From Methyloprofundus sp. (lineage in GTDB: Bacteria > Pseudomonadota > Gammaproteobacteria > Methylococcales > Methylomonadaceae): DNA of 64,000 nt. The stretch spans positions 2,211,630-2,275,629 of the forward strand of contig AP023240.1 of the NCBI GenBank assembly GCA_016592635.1, in the 5' to 3' direction. Below the pieces are notes generated by a model, which did not search any database, was not told the DNA's origin, and saw only the letters and a list, made by a program, of their open reading frames with translations. Positions 52,466 to 61,237 of this stretch are shown piece after piece; the stretch's first letter is position 1; each line of letters opens with the position of its first letter. The translations under genes were made by a program, and so were the position numbers.

Positions 52466-55400
52466 ATGAATATTGCCCAGTTTGCACTGAACAACTCTAG
52501 GTTAACCATACTGTCGCTGATCTTTACGGTCTTGGCAGGTATCTTTATTTATCTGGATTACCCAAAACAGGAAGACCCTTCTATTGTCATTCGAGAAGCA
52601 GTGGTGACTGCTTATTACCCTGGAATGTCCACAGCACGGGTCGAAGATTTAATCACTCGAAAACTCGAAGAAAAAATTCGCGAAATTGGTGAAGTAAAAG
52701 AAATTACCTCCGATTCAAAAACAGGCACTTCGATAGTGCATGTTATTTTAAAAGATGAATATTCCGAGCTGCAGCCCATTTGGCAAGATTTACGTAATAA
52801 AATGGGCGATGTTGCCCCTGAGTTACCAGCAGGTACTTTAGGGCCTTTTGTTGAAGATGAGTTTGGTTTGGTCTCTATTGCCACCATTGCGTTAAAAAGT
52901 GATGGTTTTTCGATGGCGGAAATGCGGCAAGTGGCTCGTGATCTGCGTGACCGCTTATATGTACTTAAAGGCACCCAAAAAGTTGAGCTGTATGGCATTC
53001 AAGAAGAGCGTATTTATTTAGAATTTTCTAACACCAAATTAGCCAAGCTTGGTTTAACACCAAATATTATTCGTGACACCTTAATTGCACAAAATATCTT
53101 GCTACCTGGCGGTAAAATTGATGCCAATGGCCAAGAAGTCAACGTTGAACCTTCGGGAAATTTTAACGATGTTTCTGCCATTGAGTCAGTAATGCTGCCA
53201 ATACCAGGTACTGATAAAGTGACACCATTGCGCGATGTGGTCACCATTATTCGTGATTATGTAGATCCACCGCAAAAGCCAGTTTATTACAATGGTAAGC
53301 CCAGCATCATTATTAGTGTCTCCATTATGGAGGGTGTGGGCGTTAATAGTGTTGAGTATGGTGAGCGTTTAACGCAAAAAGTTCAAGAACTAGAGCAAGA
53401 CCTCCCTATTGGTTATGAACTTGAGTTTGCTACCTATCAACCTGATTTGGTTGAAATTGCAGTATCGGGAGCGGTCACTAACCTTATTCAGACTTTAATC
53501 ATTGTCTTAACGGTTGTGATTGTCTTTTTAGGCCTACGCACCGGGCTTATTGTTGGTTCTTTTGTACCCATGGCCATGTTATTAGGCTTGATTATCATGT
53601 CATTCATGGATATTGAATTGCAACGCATGTCGATTGCTTCGATGATTATCGCGTTAGGCATGTTGGTTGATAATGGCATCGTGGTGGCAGAAGATATTCG
53701 TAGCCGCATGGAGGCAGGGCAAGAACGTTTAGAAGCAGTACTGGAATCTGGTAACTCTCTTGCAGTTCCGTTATTAACCTCCTCACTCACCACTATATTG
53801 GCTTTTGCCCCTATGCTATTTGCTAACGGTGGCACGGGCGAATACACCTTATCACTGGCGCAAGTTGTCACCATCGTTTTATTAGCCTCGTGGTTTCTGG
53901 CCATGTATATGACACCTGCGATGTGTTTCTGGTTCATGCAGGTTAAACCCATTGCAGAAGGTGCTACACCGCCAGACCCGTATCAAGGCAAGTTTTATCA
54001 ATATTATCAAAACTTCCTCAAAACAGTCTTAAATAACCGTTTTGTGATTATTATTGCTTTAGTTTTGGCCATGCTAGGAGCAGGCTTCCTATTTCGTTTT
54101 GTACCCGTTGAGTTTTTCCCTGCTGGTGACCGTAACCAATTCTTGGTTTATGTCGATAACCCTGCCGGAACACGTTCTAATAAAACCGCTGAGGGCATCG
54201 AGCAATTAACAGCTTGGATGAATGATAAAGCGATTAACCCTGAGATCAGCAGTACCATTGCTTATGTTGGTGCAGGTGGCCCGCGATTTTTCCTTTCTTT
54301 ATCACCTATGGATCCAGATCCGCATTTAGCCTTTGTGGTAGTGAATACAGAAACCAACCAACAAGTCGACGTAATGGTGCAACGAGTGCGTAGCTATATG
54401 CTAGAGCATATGCCAGAAGCGCGTGGGCGTGTTAAAGCGATGTGGCTAGGTGCAACAGAAACTGGTTTGATAGAAATTCGTATCAAAGGCCCTGATGATA
54501 AAATTTTGCAAGCAAAAGCCCAGAAATTATTGGACAAGCTATATTCTATTCCAGGTACTTTAGATATCGAGCAAGACTGGGAAAATAAACTCTGGAAAAT
54601 AGAGGTGCAAATTCACCAAGATAGAGCACGACGCGCGGGCATTACCTCACAAGAAATTGCTGATTCGCTGAGTGTTTATCTCGATGGTAAAACCATTAGT
54701 GATTACCGCGAAGGTGATACGATTATTCCTATAATAGGACGTGGTCTCGCCTCAGAGCGTAGACAAATTTATAATGTGCGCTCTATTAATGTGTATTCCA
54801 ATGCCCGAAAAACCAATGTGCCGCTGTCACAAATTGCCGACATTATTCCTGTTACCGAGCCGAGTCGTATTAAGCGTTTTGATCAAGAGCGCACCATCAC
54901 GGTAAGTGCCAAGCATCAAGTTCTGAAGGCAGCACAAATAATCAGTGAACTGCAACCTACACTAGATAACTTAGATTTACCCAGAGGCTATCATTGGGAA
55001 ATGGGCGGTGAAATAGAAAATGCTGTAGAAGCACAGGGATATTTATTTGAATATATGCCGATTTGCTTCTTATTAATTGCTGTTTTATTAGTTTGGCAAT
55101 TTAACTCCTTTCGCCGAGCCAGCATTATTTTGATTACCATTCCACTCACTTTTATTGGTGCCGTTCTTGGGCTATTGATCATGAATGCCCCATTTGGTTT
55201 TATGGTAATTTTAGGCTTACTGAGTCTGGCTGGGATTATTATTAATAACGGTATTGTGCTACTGGATCGTATTGAAATTGAAGCTAATTCAGGTAAAAAC
55301 CTGTACCAAGCTATCTTAGGAGCCGCTATTGCACGTTTTCGACCTATTTTAATGACGACCTTAACCACCATTTTAGGTTTATTACCGCTCATTCTTTCTA

Positions 55401-55531
55401 AAGATCCATTATTTTATGGCATGGCTTGTGTGATCGCTTTTGGTTTATTAGTCGGTACGATACTGACTTTAGTGGTTGTGCCTGTGCTATATTCATTATT
55501 TATGCGTGTGGAAATACCTAAACAGGCTTAA
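52466..55531 (+). CDS. RND efflux pump, AcrB/HAE-1-like inner-membrane subunit
   Basis: The 1021-residue protein has TM1 (NNSRLTILSLIFTVLAGIFI), porter domain with YPGMSTARVEDLITRKLEEK, six-helix block with GMLVDNGIVVAEDIRSRMEA carrying the TM4 Asp-x-Gly proton relay, and the second half (NRFVIIIALVLAMLGAGFLF ... GIIINNGIVLLDRIEIEANS). The sequence DYPKQEDPSIVIREAVVTAY is typical of the HAE-1/heavy-metal-adjacent group that pumps organics. Substrate cannot be read; a TolC-type partner must come from elsewhere. Confidence 0.92.
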   Translation: MNIAQFALNNSRLTILSLIFTVLAGIFIYLDYPKQEDPSIVIREAVVTAYYPGMSTARVEDLITRKLEEKIREIGEVKEITSDSKTGTSIVHVILKDEYSELQPIWQDLRNKMGDVAPELPAGTLGPFVEDEFGLVSIATIALKSDGFSMAEMRQVARDLRDRLYVLKGTQKVELYGIQEERIYLEFSNTKLAKLGLTPNIIRDTLIAQNILLPGGKIDANGQEVNVEPSGNFNDVSAIESVMLPIPGTDKVTPLRDVVTIIRDYVDPPQKPVYYNGKPSIIISVSIMEGVGVNSVEYGERLTQKVQELEQDLPIGYELEFATYQPDLVEIAVSGAVTNLIQTLIIVLTVVIVFLGLRTGLIVGSFVPMAMLLGLIIMSFMDIELQRMSIASMIIALGMLVDNGIVVAEDIRSRMEAGQERLEAVLESGNSLAVPLLTSSLTTILAFAPMLFANGGTGEYTLSLAQVVTIVLLASWFLAMYMTPAMCFWFMQVKPIAEGATPPDPYQGKFYQYYQNFLKTVLNNRFVIIIALVLAMLGAGFLFRFVPVEFFPAGDRNQFLVYVDNPAGTRSNKTAEGIEQLTAWMNDKAINPEISSTIAYVGAGGPRFFLSLSPMDPDPHLAFVVVNTETNQQVDVMVQRVRSYMLEHMPEARGRVKAMWLGATETGLIEIRIKGPDDKILQAKAQKLLDKLYSIPGTLDIEQDWENKLWKIEVQIHQDRARRAGITSQEIADSLSVYLDGKTISDYREGDTIIPIIGRGLASERRQIYNVRSINVYSNARKTNVPLSQIADIIPVTEPSRIKRFDQERTITVSAKHQVLKAAQIISELQPTLDNLDLPRGYHWEMGGEIENAVEAQGYLFEYMPICFLLIAVLLVWQFNSFRRASIILITIPLTFIGAVLGLLIMNAPFGFMVILGLLSLAGIIINNGIVLLDRIEIEANSGKNLYQAILGAAIARFRPILMTTLTTILGLLPLILSKDPLFYGMACVIAFGLLVGTILTLVVVPVLYSLFMRVEIPKQA

Positions 55532-55543
55532 CCCTAAGTTAAT

Positions 55544-55582
55544 GTAGGGGTCAGAGATACTCTTCGTTGCTCTGACTTCTAC
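55544..55582 (+). terminator. Hairpin after the RND pump gene
   Basis: GTAGGGGTCAGAG pairs with CTCTGACTTCTAC (GTAG/CTAC outer, GTCAGAG/CTCTGAC inner, two G-T between), 13-base loop, 13 bases past the pump stop. No T-run follows. It may reduce read-through into the small lipoprotein gene 35 bases further. Confidence 0.45.
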
Positions 55583-55616
55583 TCAACTACACGTATCAAA
55601 GAGAACTACACTATTT

Positions 55617-55967
55617 ATGAAAATTATTATCATTACTGTAGCAAGCATGTTATTGACAGCTTGTACCTATTACCAACCAGTCCCAGCACCTGCCGTTTAT
55701 ACAACTGTTAACAAGACCAGTAAATTTGATCAGTCGTGGTCAGCTGCCGTAGGCGCTCTTGCAGATCAAGGGGTGCGTATTAATGTTCAGGATCGTGGTG
55801 CAGGTGTTATACAGGGCACGCGGGAAGGTATAGAAGTTACTGGAAATATCCGTACGCAGGCTGATGGTAGAGTACGCGTTGAGTTTAATACCTCAGGTGC
55901 GACTAAGAGCGACCCAACGCTTATTGAGCGTATTACCAGATCATACAGTGGCCGTATGGGGCGTTAG
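55617..55967 (+). CDS. Small lipoprotein of unknown function
   Basis: The 116-residue protein has a lipoprotein signal (ASMLLTACTYY, Cys at 16), a Pro-rich spacer, and a compact alpha/beta domain: FDQSWSAAVGALADQGVRIN, then VQDRGAGVIQGTREGIEVTG and RIEFNT-like end. The pattern (an amphipathic helix AAVGALADQGVRI followed by GxIxGxR) recalls the BamC/NlpB-like and DUF3568-type envelope domains, but I cannot name the family. AGAGAACTAC precedes the start. Confidence 0.7.
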   Translation: MKIIIITVASMLLTACTYYQPVPAPAVYTTVNKTSKFDQSWSAAVGALADQGVRINVQDRGAGVIQGTREGIEVTGNIRTQADGRVRVEFNTSGATKSDPTLIERITRSYSGRMGR

Positions 55968-56052
55968 CCTTCTGCATTTATATTACGCTCCAAAAATAAA
56001 GCATAAGGTTCTAAAATACATTTTGACTTTTTAGATAAAAAATTATGGTCGC

Positions 56053-56127
56053 GTAGGTTGCGGGTGAGGCACGCCCCCCAACATTAATGTAACATTCGTT
56101 GGGGTTCGTGCCTCACCTGCAACCTAC
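56053..56127. repeat. Long imperfect palindrome (75 bp)
   Basis: GTAGGTTGCGGGTGAGGCACG (arm 1, 56053 on) pairs with CGTGCCTCACCTGCAACCTAC (arm 2, ending 56127) with one mismatch, and an inner CCCCAAC/GTTGGGG pairing surrounds ATTAATGTAACATT. The GTAGGTTG...CAACCTAC form is the common intergenic repeat type of many gammaproteobacteria. It lies 24 bases before the Wzz-like gene. Confidence 0.75.
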
Positions 56128-56151
56128 TATAAAAGTGGAACAATTAAGATT

Positions 56152-58173
56152 ATGCTGCCTCAAGTTGAAATAATTCCCAACCAACCTCAATACAACCGAG
56201 CCAGTTCAGGTTTACCTCCTAAACGCAATTCACGCCGGTTAATTGTTTTTATTATAACCCTGCTACTCAGTAGCGCACTGAGTCTTGGCTATGTTTATAG
56301 CCACCCTGCCCTTTATCGCAGCTTCGCAAACCTATTAACTGTTGCCCCGACCGCGATAGACAAACAAAGTAGCGAAGCGGATATCCAACACGTTGCTATT
56401 CAAAGACAGATACTGACTGGACAAGAACTGCTGACCGAAACGCTAGCGCGGTTAAAAAATGCACTAGGTGAGCACTACATGACTGATAGCCATGCATTGG
56501 CAACAGAGCTCAGCATTACCGAATTACGCAATATGCTCACTGTGCAGGCAACCCCTGAAACTAACTTGGTGGAACTGGCAGCCATAAGTTACCAAGCAGA
56601 CATATTAGCACCTCTGATTAATAGCTGGACTGATGTCTATTTAGAGCGGCGTGCTGAGGAAATCAGATTAACAACAGGTGTCACGATAGATGCTTTATAT
56701 CAGGAACTATCTGGACTACAAGCCAAAATTATTATTAAAAGAGATGAGCTAGAGCATTTTAGAGAAGTGAATAATATCACCTCTTTAGGGCGTGAAAATA
56801 TTTTTGAAAATCAATCTTTGGCACGCTTTAAAGGCTTAACCAAGTCTCTTAATGATGCCAGTGAAAAGTCTGTACAAGCTAAAGCACGCTTGAGTGCAGT
56901 CAAAAGCTCCATTGCTGCAGGTAAAATTGTAGTGCCCAAAGAAGACCAACGCCAAATGCAAACACAGGGTAAACGCTTACAAGAATTACGTGAACAATTA
57001 GCGGAAGTCGAAAAACGCTATACGCCTAATTATTTAGCACTTAACCCTACACTGACGGTACTGCCACAACAAATTAAAGAACTGGAACAACAAATCCGCC
57101 AAAAACGTAATTATGGTAAAAGTATCGTTTTAGCGCAAGCAGAACAAGATTACGCAGCAGCAAAACAGTCATTACGCACAATAAAACAACAACTAGCCAC
57201 TCATAAACACACCGCTAGAGAGTTCAGTACTAAATTTTCAGAGCATGAAGCTTTGCTCAGTGATATGGAAGGCTTAGAGTTATTGCAGCGCACTACCCAA
57301 GAACGGCTAGCCCAAATTGAAGCTAAACAAGCAGAAAAATTTCCACAAGTAAAAATTATTGAACGTGCATTCTTGCCACATGAACCTTTCAGTCCTGATT
57401 ATCAAAGAGACAGCATCATTGCAATGGTTGGCTCTATTTTCTTAAGCCTTTTTTGTGTATGGCTGGTTGATTTCTTAACTCGTCAAGAACAACATAAACC
57501 TGAAATTTCAATTTCAGGCGTTAATATGTATGCAACACCCGCACCCGACTTAATTAACAACCAGCAAAAAATAGCTGAGCAGTTACCACAAAATCAAACA
57601 CAATCCATACCTCAGGCACAAACTAAAATGCTGGAGTACCCAATCCCCAAAGAACTGACTGCCAATGACCTTAATAACTTGCTAGATGTTGCTGATAATA
57701 AAGCCAAACAGCTAATAGCCTTACTACTAAGCGGTATGTCATTAGCTGAAAGTTGTACTCTAAACAAGGAACATATTGATTTTAATGCAGGCACTCTTGC
57801 TGTTATCGGAGAAAGTACACGCACTTTGTCATTAAACCCTGCTTTAATCGCCTTATTCAAAAATAGTGAGCCTTGCCCTGCTTGGCTAAAAAGCCAAGAA
57901 ATATCAGTAGCCACTTTAGAAGCTATTCTACTTTGTACTGCAGTTGATGCAGGTCTACCCGATCCGCAAAGTATTACTGCGGCTTCTTTAACACAGACAT
58001 ATGCCATATATCTGGTAAAACAAGGTATGCGCTTAGCAGAACTTGAAAAAATTATCGGCTATACAGAGCCACAAGCACTCTTACAATATGGTCATTATTC
58101 ACCAGAAAGAAGAGGCTTACCTATTGCGGATGTTAATTTATTGCACCCAATATTAGCCAGGCTCTCTGCATAA
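56152..58173 (+). CDS. Wzz/GumC-like polysaccharide co-polymerase fused to a degenerate tyrosine-recombinase domain
   Basis: The 673-residue protein has TM1 (LIVFIITLLLSSALSLGYVY, about 29-48), a periplasmic Wzz-like part with long coiled coil (about 175-400, with LREQLAEVEKRYTPNYLALN), and TM2 (about 420-440, IIAMVGSIFLSLFCVWLVDF). No Walker kinase follows. Instead residues about 500-660 look like a tyrosine recombinase catalytic domain: LLLSGMSLAESCTLNKEHID matches XerD-type LLYATGLRVSELVGL..DI, QTYAIYLVKQGMRLAELEKI matches the HxxRHxxAT..L stretch, and IGYTEPQALLQYGHYSPERR matches LGHSDLSTTQIYTHVATERL. The Arg, HxxR and His/Trp positions are changed; a Tyr remains. Inferred: a cytosolic fold reused for binding rather than recombination. 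Confidence 0.7.
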   Translation: MLPQVEIIPNQPQYNRASSGLPPKRNSRRLIVFIITLLLSSALSLGYVYSHPALYRSFANLLTVAPTAIDKQSSEADIQHVAIQRQILTGQELLTETLARLKNALGEHYMTDSHALATELSITELRNMLTVQATPETNLVELAAISYQADILAPLINSWTDVYLERRAEEIRLTTGVTIDALYQELSGLQAKIIIKRDELEHFREVNNITSLGRENIFENQSLARFKGLTKSLNDASEKSVQAKARLSAVKSSIAAGKIVVPKEDQRQMQTQGKRLQELREQLAEVEKRYTPNYLALNPTLTVLPQQIKELEQQIRQKRNYGKSIVLAQAEQDYAAAKQSLRTIKQQLATHKHTAREFSTKFSEHEALLSDMEGLELLQRTTQERLAQIEAKQAEKFPQVKIIERAFLPHEPFSPDYQRDSIIAMVGSIFLSLFCVWLVDFLTRQEQHKPEISISGVNMYATPAPDLINNQQKIAEQLPQNQTQSIPQAQTKMLEYPIPKELTANDLNNLLDVADNKAKQLIALLLSGMSLAESCTLNKEHIDFNAGTLAVIGESTRTLSLNPALIALFKNSEPCPAWLKSQEISVATLEAILLCTAVDAGLPDPQSITAASLTQTYAIYLVKQGMRLAELEKIIGYTEPQALLQYGHYSPERRGLPIADVNLLHPILARLSA

Positions 58174-58326
58174 AAAGTAATTAAGAAACGAAAATTCAAT
58201 AATACCCACCTATTACAAACAGGATGGCAAGTTCCTAAATGACTTAGATACGGTATAATTACCTGCAATCAAGTACCTTTATTAAACCAAACCCAGTCAG
58301 CATTTTATTTTTGGAGAATTCATTTT

Positions 58327-59337
58327 ATGCGCTTTTTAATTTCTTATCCTCAGACTAACTGGGATTATGCTAAGTTTCGCTTAAACCGCATTATAAAAGG
58401 TAAAGATAAATCAAATGATGTATTTACGGGTTCTCCAGGTGGCAAAATTCAATTACTAGAACAACTGGAGCCACTAGGTAAATTTAAGCTGTTAGATGAA
58501 ATTTATCCAACCAAGCCATTTGGTATGGAGTATGTTGCTGGTGAGGGTCTCTATTTTCTCACTGGACTACCTTGTTGTGTTGATGGCACACCAGGTGATG
58601 AGCATATCGTGCGTTTAAATGATCAAGGCGAGATTGATTTAGTCATCAAACATCCATTATTTTCACAATTACGTTCTTTACGTCGTACTAAAGACGGCTT
58701 AATGGTAACTTCTAGTGGTATTGATGCTATTCTTGAAGTGAATCTGCAAGGCGAGCTAATCTGGGATTGGTTTGGCACCGAGCAAGGTTATTCAACACGC
58801 TATGGTGGTGGTGAGCGCACTATTGACCGCAGCATCGACCATCGTAATCTGTGTTACTCAGGTCGCTTGCAAACTACGCATTTAAATTCAGCAATCATTG
58901 ACCCTTATGATGATACTAAAGTACTCACTATTCTTTTTTATCAAGGCGTGGTCGCACGCATTGATCGAAAAACATTGGCTTTAGAAAAAGTTATTACCGA
59001 CTTAAATGGTGCACATCATATTCGTCCTCACTCCAAAGGCTATATGCTTTCAAACTCACGCAAAGGGGAAACACGCATTTTTGATCGTGATTTTCAATTA
59101 CTCGACACCATTGCGGGAACCAATTCCTTATTCCCAGTTAAATGGGTACAAGATACCATAGAATTACCTTCAGGTTCACACCTGATTGCTGACTGTAATA
59201 CCTTTAACCTACGTGAACGTACAGCGAATGGCCAAGAAAGAAAATATAATACCAAAATGCCAAATCGTATTTTCCAAATTGAACCAGTTGCCGATGACTA
59301 TACTTTTAATGAGTTAGCACATACACATTTTAAGTAA
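58327..59337 (+). CDS. Beta-propeller-like protein of unknown function
   Basis: The 336-residue protein has no signal peptide. Blade-like repeats recur: EHIVRLNDQGEIDLVIK, DAILEVNLQGELIWDWFG, GVVARIDRKTLALEKVI and ETRIFDRDFQLLDTIAG, each with a beta hairpin ending in a hydrophobic strand. The set resembles arylsulfotransferase-like or NHL propellers, but I see no catalytic motif to name it. Conserved-looking parts include CCVDGTPGDEH, DHRNLCYSG and HLIADCNTFNLRE. GGAGA 8 bases before the ATG is a good ribosome site. May be linked to the exopolysaccharide-type gene upstream. Confidence 0.6.
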   Translation: MRFLISYPQTNWDYAKFRLNRIIKGKDKSNDVFTGSPGGKIQLLEQLEPLGKFKLLDEIYPTKPFGMEYVAGEGLYFLTGLPCCVDGTPGDEHIVRLNDQGEIDLVIKHPLFSQLRSLRRTKDGLMVTSSGIDAILEVNLQGELIWDWFGTEQGYSTRYGGGERTIDRSIDHRNLCYSGRLQTTHLNSAIIDPYDDTKVLTILFYQGVVARIDRKTLALEKVITDLNGAHHIRPHSKGYMLSNSRKGETRIFDRDFQLLDTIAGTNSLFPVKWVQDTIELPSGSHLIADCNTFNLRERTANGQERKYNTKMPNRIFQIEPVADDYTFNELAHTHFK

Positions 59338-59348
59338 GGGACAAGGCT

Positions 59349-59485
59349 TTAATAATACCCGAAAGTATGACGCAGGACTTTGGCTGCACAGTCGTGTTAG
59401 AAACACAGGCACATAGCAGGCTACGCAGCTGTTTTTCTAGTGCGACGGCACAGCCAAAAGGCCTATCAGGCGAGGGTATTATTAA
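59349..59485. repeat. MITE-like repeat, copy B (best preserved)
   Basis: TTAATAATACCC 59349-59360 is the exact reverse complement of GGGTATTATTAA 59474-59485. Between them lie TATGACGCAGGACTTTGGCT and the GCTACGCAGCTG palindrome region. The left half matches copy A at 4063-4130. No ORF lies inside. The rest of 59338-59689 contains a second AACAATACCTAGAAGC stretch, then nothing recognisable before AGACACTTAGA at the next gene. Confidence 0.65.
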
Positions 59486-59689
59486 ATTTTCGTTCCTTAA
59501 CAATACCTAGAAGCATAAATCCCGACAACTATAACTAGATAAGCCATCGATTTTTGGAGTTCGCCAGCTCACTCCCTAAATTACATCTAAATTGCTCCGT
59601 GTTAAGTTGGTAGCCGCAAAATAAAAGCTGGCTCCTTCCATAAATAGTATAATCTTGACTTAATTTTACGCGCTACGGAGACACTTAGA

Positions 59690-60307
59690 ATGGCTTTGAC
59701 AGAACAACAAAAACAAAAGAAAGCAAAACAAAAAAAAGTAAAGCAAAAAACTCGGACCAAAGTTGATCAGTCACAGCAGTTGCAAGATAAAATAGCCGCT
59801 TATCTTGAATTTCCTCTATACGAGTGCTTGATTCCAAATAACTTATTTGAAGCAGGTATTGGAAACATTCTAATTTCCAGAGTTTCACCTCAAGGTGAAG
59901 TGGCCGTGTGCTCCTTTATTGTAGATGTATATTGCTTAGGCATTAAGAACGTATTGTTTAAAACCATGCCAATTCCTGAATACGAAAATGTATTTAAACC
60001 AGGCATCGTCAAATCACATGGTGATTATGCATTCTCCAAAATAAAGCCAGCCTGCGCCAAGAAACTGATTGAAAGTGCTGCAGAATATGCCAAAGATTTA
60101 GGCTTCAGTACACACGAAAATTACCAAAGCGTTAAAACGATTTTTGGGGAAGAAAAGTTTGGTCGCTGCTGGACTCGGTATCGATTTGGCAAAGATAAAA
60201 TGCCACATTACATTAAGGGACCAAATGAATCCACAGCGGATGCCAATAGAATAGTGGCAACCTTAAACAAATCCTGTGGTGCTGGAAATTTTCATTTTAT
60301 GTTATAG
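59690..60307 (+). CDS. Conserved hypothetical protein with basic Lys/Gln-rich N-terminus
   Basis: The 205-residue protein opens with a very basic, low-complexity segment (TEQQKQKKAKQKKVKQKTRT) and continues as a compact domain: PLYECLIPNNLFEAGIGNIL, then EVAVCSFIVDVYCLGIKNVL. The later part contains AKKLIESAAEYAKDLGFSTH and KIFGEEKFGRCW-like (TIFGEEKFGRCW). I do not recognise an enzyme; the VDVYCLGxK stretch recurs in uncharacterised proteins. The basic tail could bind nucleic acid. Preceded by a promoter-like gap, it ends 17 bases from the convergent yaaA. Confidence 0.6.
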   Translation: MALTEQQKQKKAKQKKVKQKTRTKVDQSQQLQDKIAAYLEFPLYECLIPNNLFEAGIGNILISRVSPQGEVAVCSFIVDVYCLGIKNVLFKTMPIPEYENVFKPGIVKSHGDYAFSKIKPACAKKLIESAAEYAKDLGFSTHENYQSVKTIFGEEKFGRCWTRYRFGKDKMPHYIKGPNESTADANRIVATLNKSCGAGNFHFML

Positions 60308-60324
60308 AGCTAGGTCACATTATT

Positions 60325-61098
60325 TTATTCCGTTTGATTCCTGATAAAGATCCATTGTTTAGCCGTAGATAAACTTTCCTCAAAATGGTAATCATCACTC
60401 GCAAAATTTTTCAAGTCTTCAGCCTGAGTGATTTTATTCTGTACTGCATACCTAACCATCATGCCACGTGCTTTTTTGGCATAAAAACTAATAATCTTAT
60501 ATTTCCCGTTTTTATAATCTTTAAACACAGGCGTAATCACTTCATGGCCAATTAATTGTGGCTTAACCGATTTAAAATACTCGTTTGATGCTAAATTAAC
60601 CAACTCAACAGCTTGGGTTGCTGCCATATCTTGTTTAATCAGTTCGGAAATTTTATCTCCCCAAAAAGCATACAAATTTGCACCTCGTACATTTTCCAGC
60701 TTAGTACCCATTTCTAAACGATAAGCTTGCATTTGATCCAGAGGCTGTAATAAGCCATACAGCCCAGATAAAATTCGTAAATGCTGTTGCGCAAATTCAA
60801 CTTCATCAACAGTTAAAGAACCAGCTCCTAGCCCTTGATACACGTCACCCTGAAAAGCATATAATGCAGGACATTGAATAGCTGAATCCAGTTGCGACCA
60901 CTCTTGAAAACGCTGATAATTCAAATTGGCTAATTTTGCACTGATCCCCATTAATTCTTGAATATCACCTGGAGTCAATTCTTGCAATTGGTCAATCAAC
61001 TGCTGACTATCACCTAGCAATCTTGCTTGCGTGATATTAACTGGCGGATAAGTTGCTTGCATATCTAGTGATTTAGCAGGCGAAATAAGCATTAACAT
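60325..61098 (-). CDS. yaaA: Peroxide stress protein YaaA
   Basis: YaaA (DUF328) lowers free iron and limits Fenton damage under peroxide stress in E. coli. The 257 residues match: MLMLISPAKSLDMQ at the start, then ALYAFQGDVYQGLGAGSL, RILSGLYGLLQPLDQMQAYR and FYAKKARGMMVRYAV. The family fold binds DNA in vitro. It is monocistronic; an OxyR site cannot be identified by eye. The 139-base gap to the next gene contains the hairpin at 61172-61213. Confidence 0.94.
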   Translation of the reverse strand: MLMLISPAKSLDMQATYPPVNITQARLLGDSQQLIDQLQELTPGDIQELMGISAKLANLNYQRFQEWSQLDSAIQCPALYAFQGDVYQGLGAGSLTVDEVEFAQQHLRILSGLYGLLQPLDQMQAYRLEMGTKLENVRGANLYAFWGDKISELIKQDMAATQAVELVNLASNEYFKSVKPQLIGHEVITPVFKDYKNGKYKIISFYAKKARGMMVRYAVQNKITQAEDLKNFASDDYHFEESLSTAKQWIFIRNQTE

Positions 61099-61171
61099 TG
61101 AGGAGCCTTTATATTTAAATTGGCATGCTAAGGAACTAATTCAGCAGCATAATAATGAACGAGGGTATTTA

Positions 61172-61213
61172 TTAATACCTAAAAAAATAAAGTTAAATTT
61201 TTTCAGGTATTAA
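61172..61213 (-). terminator. Candidate terminator of the GGDEF-EAL gene
   Basis: TTAATACCT 61172-61180 pairs with AGGTATTAA 61205-61213, and the inner A-run and T-run also pair, closing around ATAAAGTTAAAT. It lies 25 bases past the stop of the minus-strand GGDEF-EAL gene. A T-run directly after the stem is lacking, and the GGTATTWATTAATACC pattern resembles the ends of the dispersed repeat family, so it could be a repeat relic instead. Confidence 0.45.
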
Positions 61214-61237
61214 GATTATGCCAGAAAATAGCAAAGG

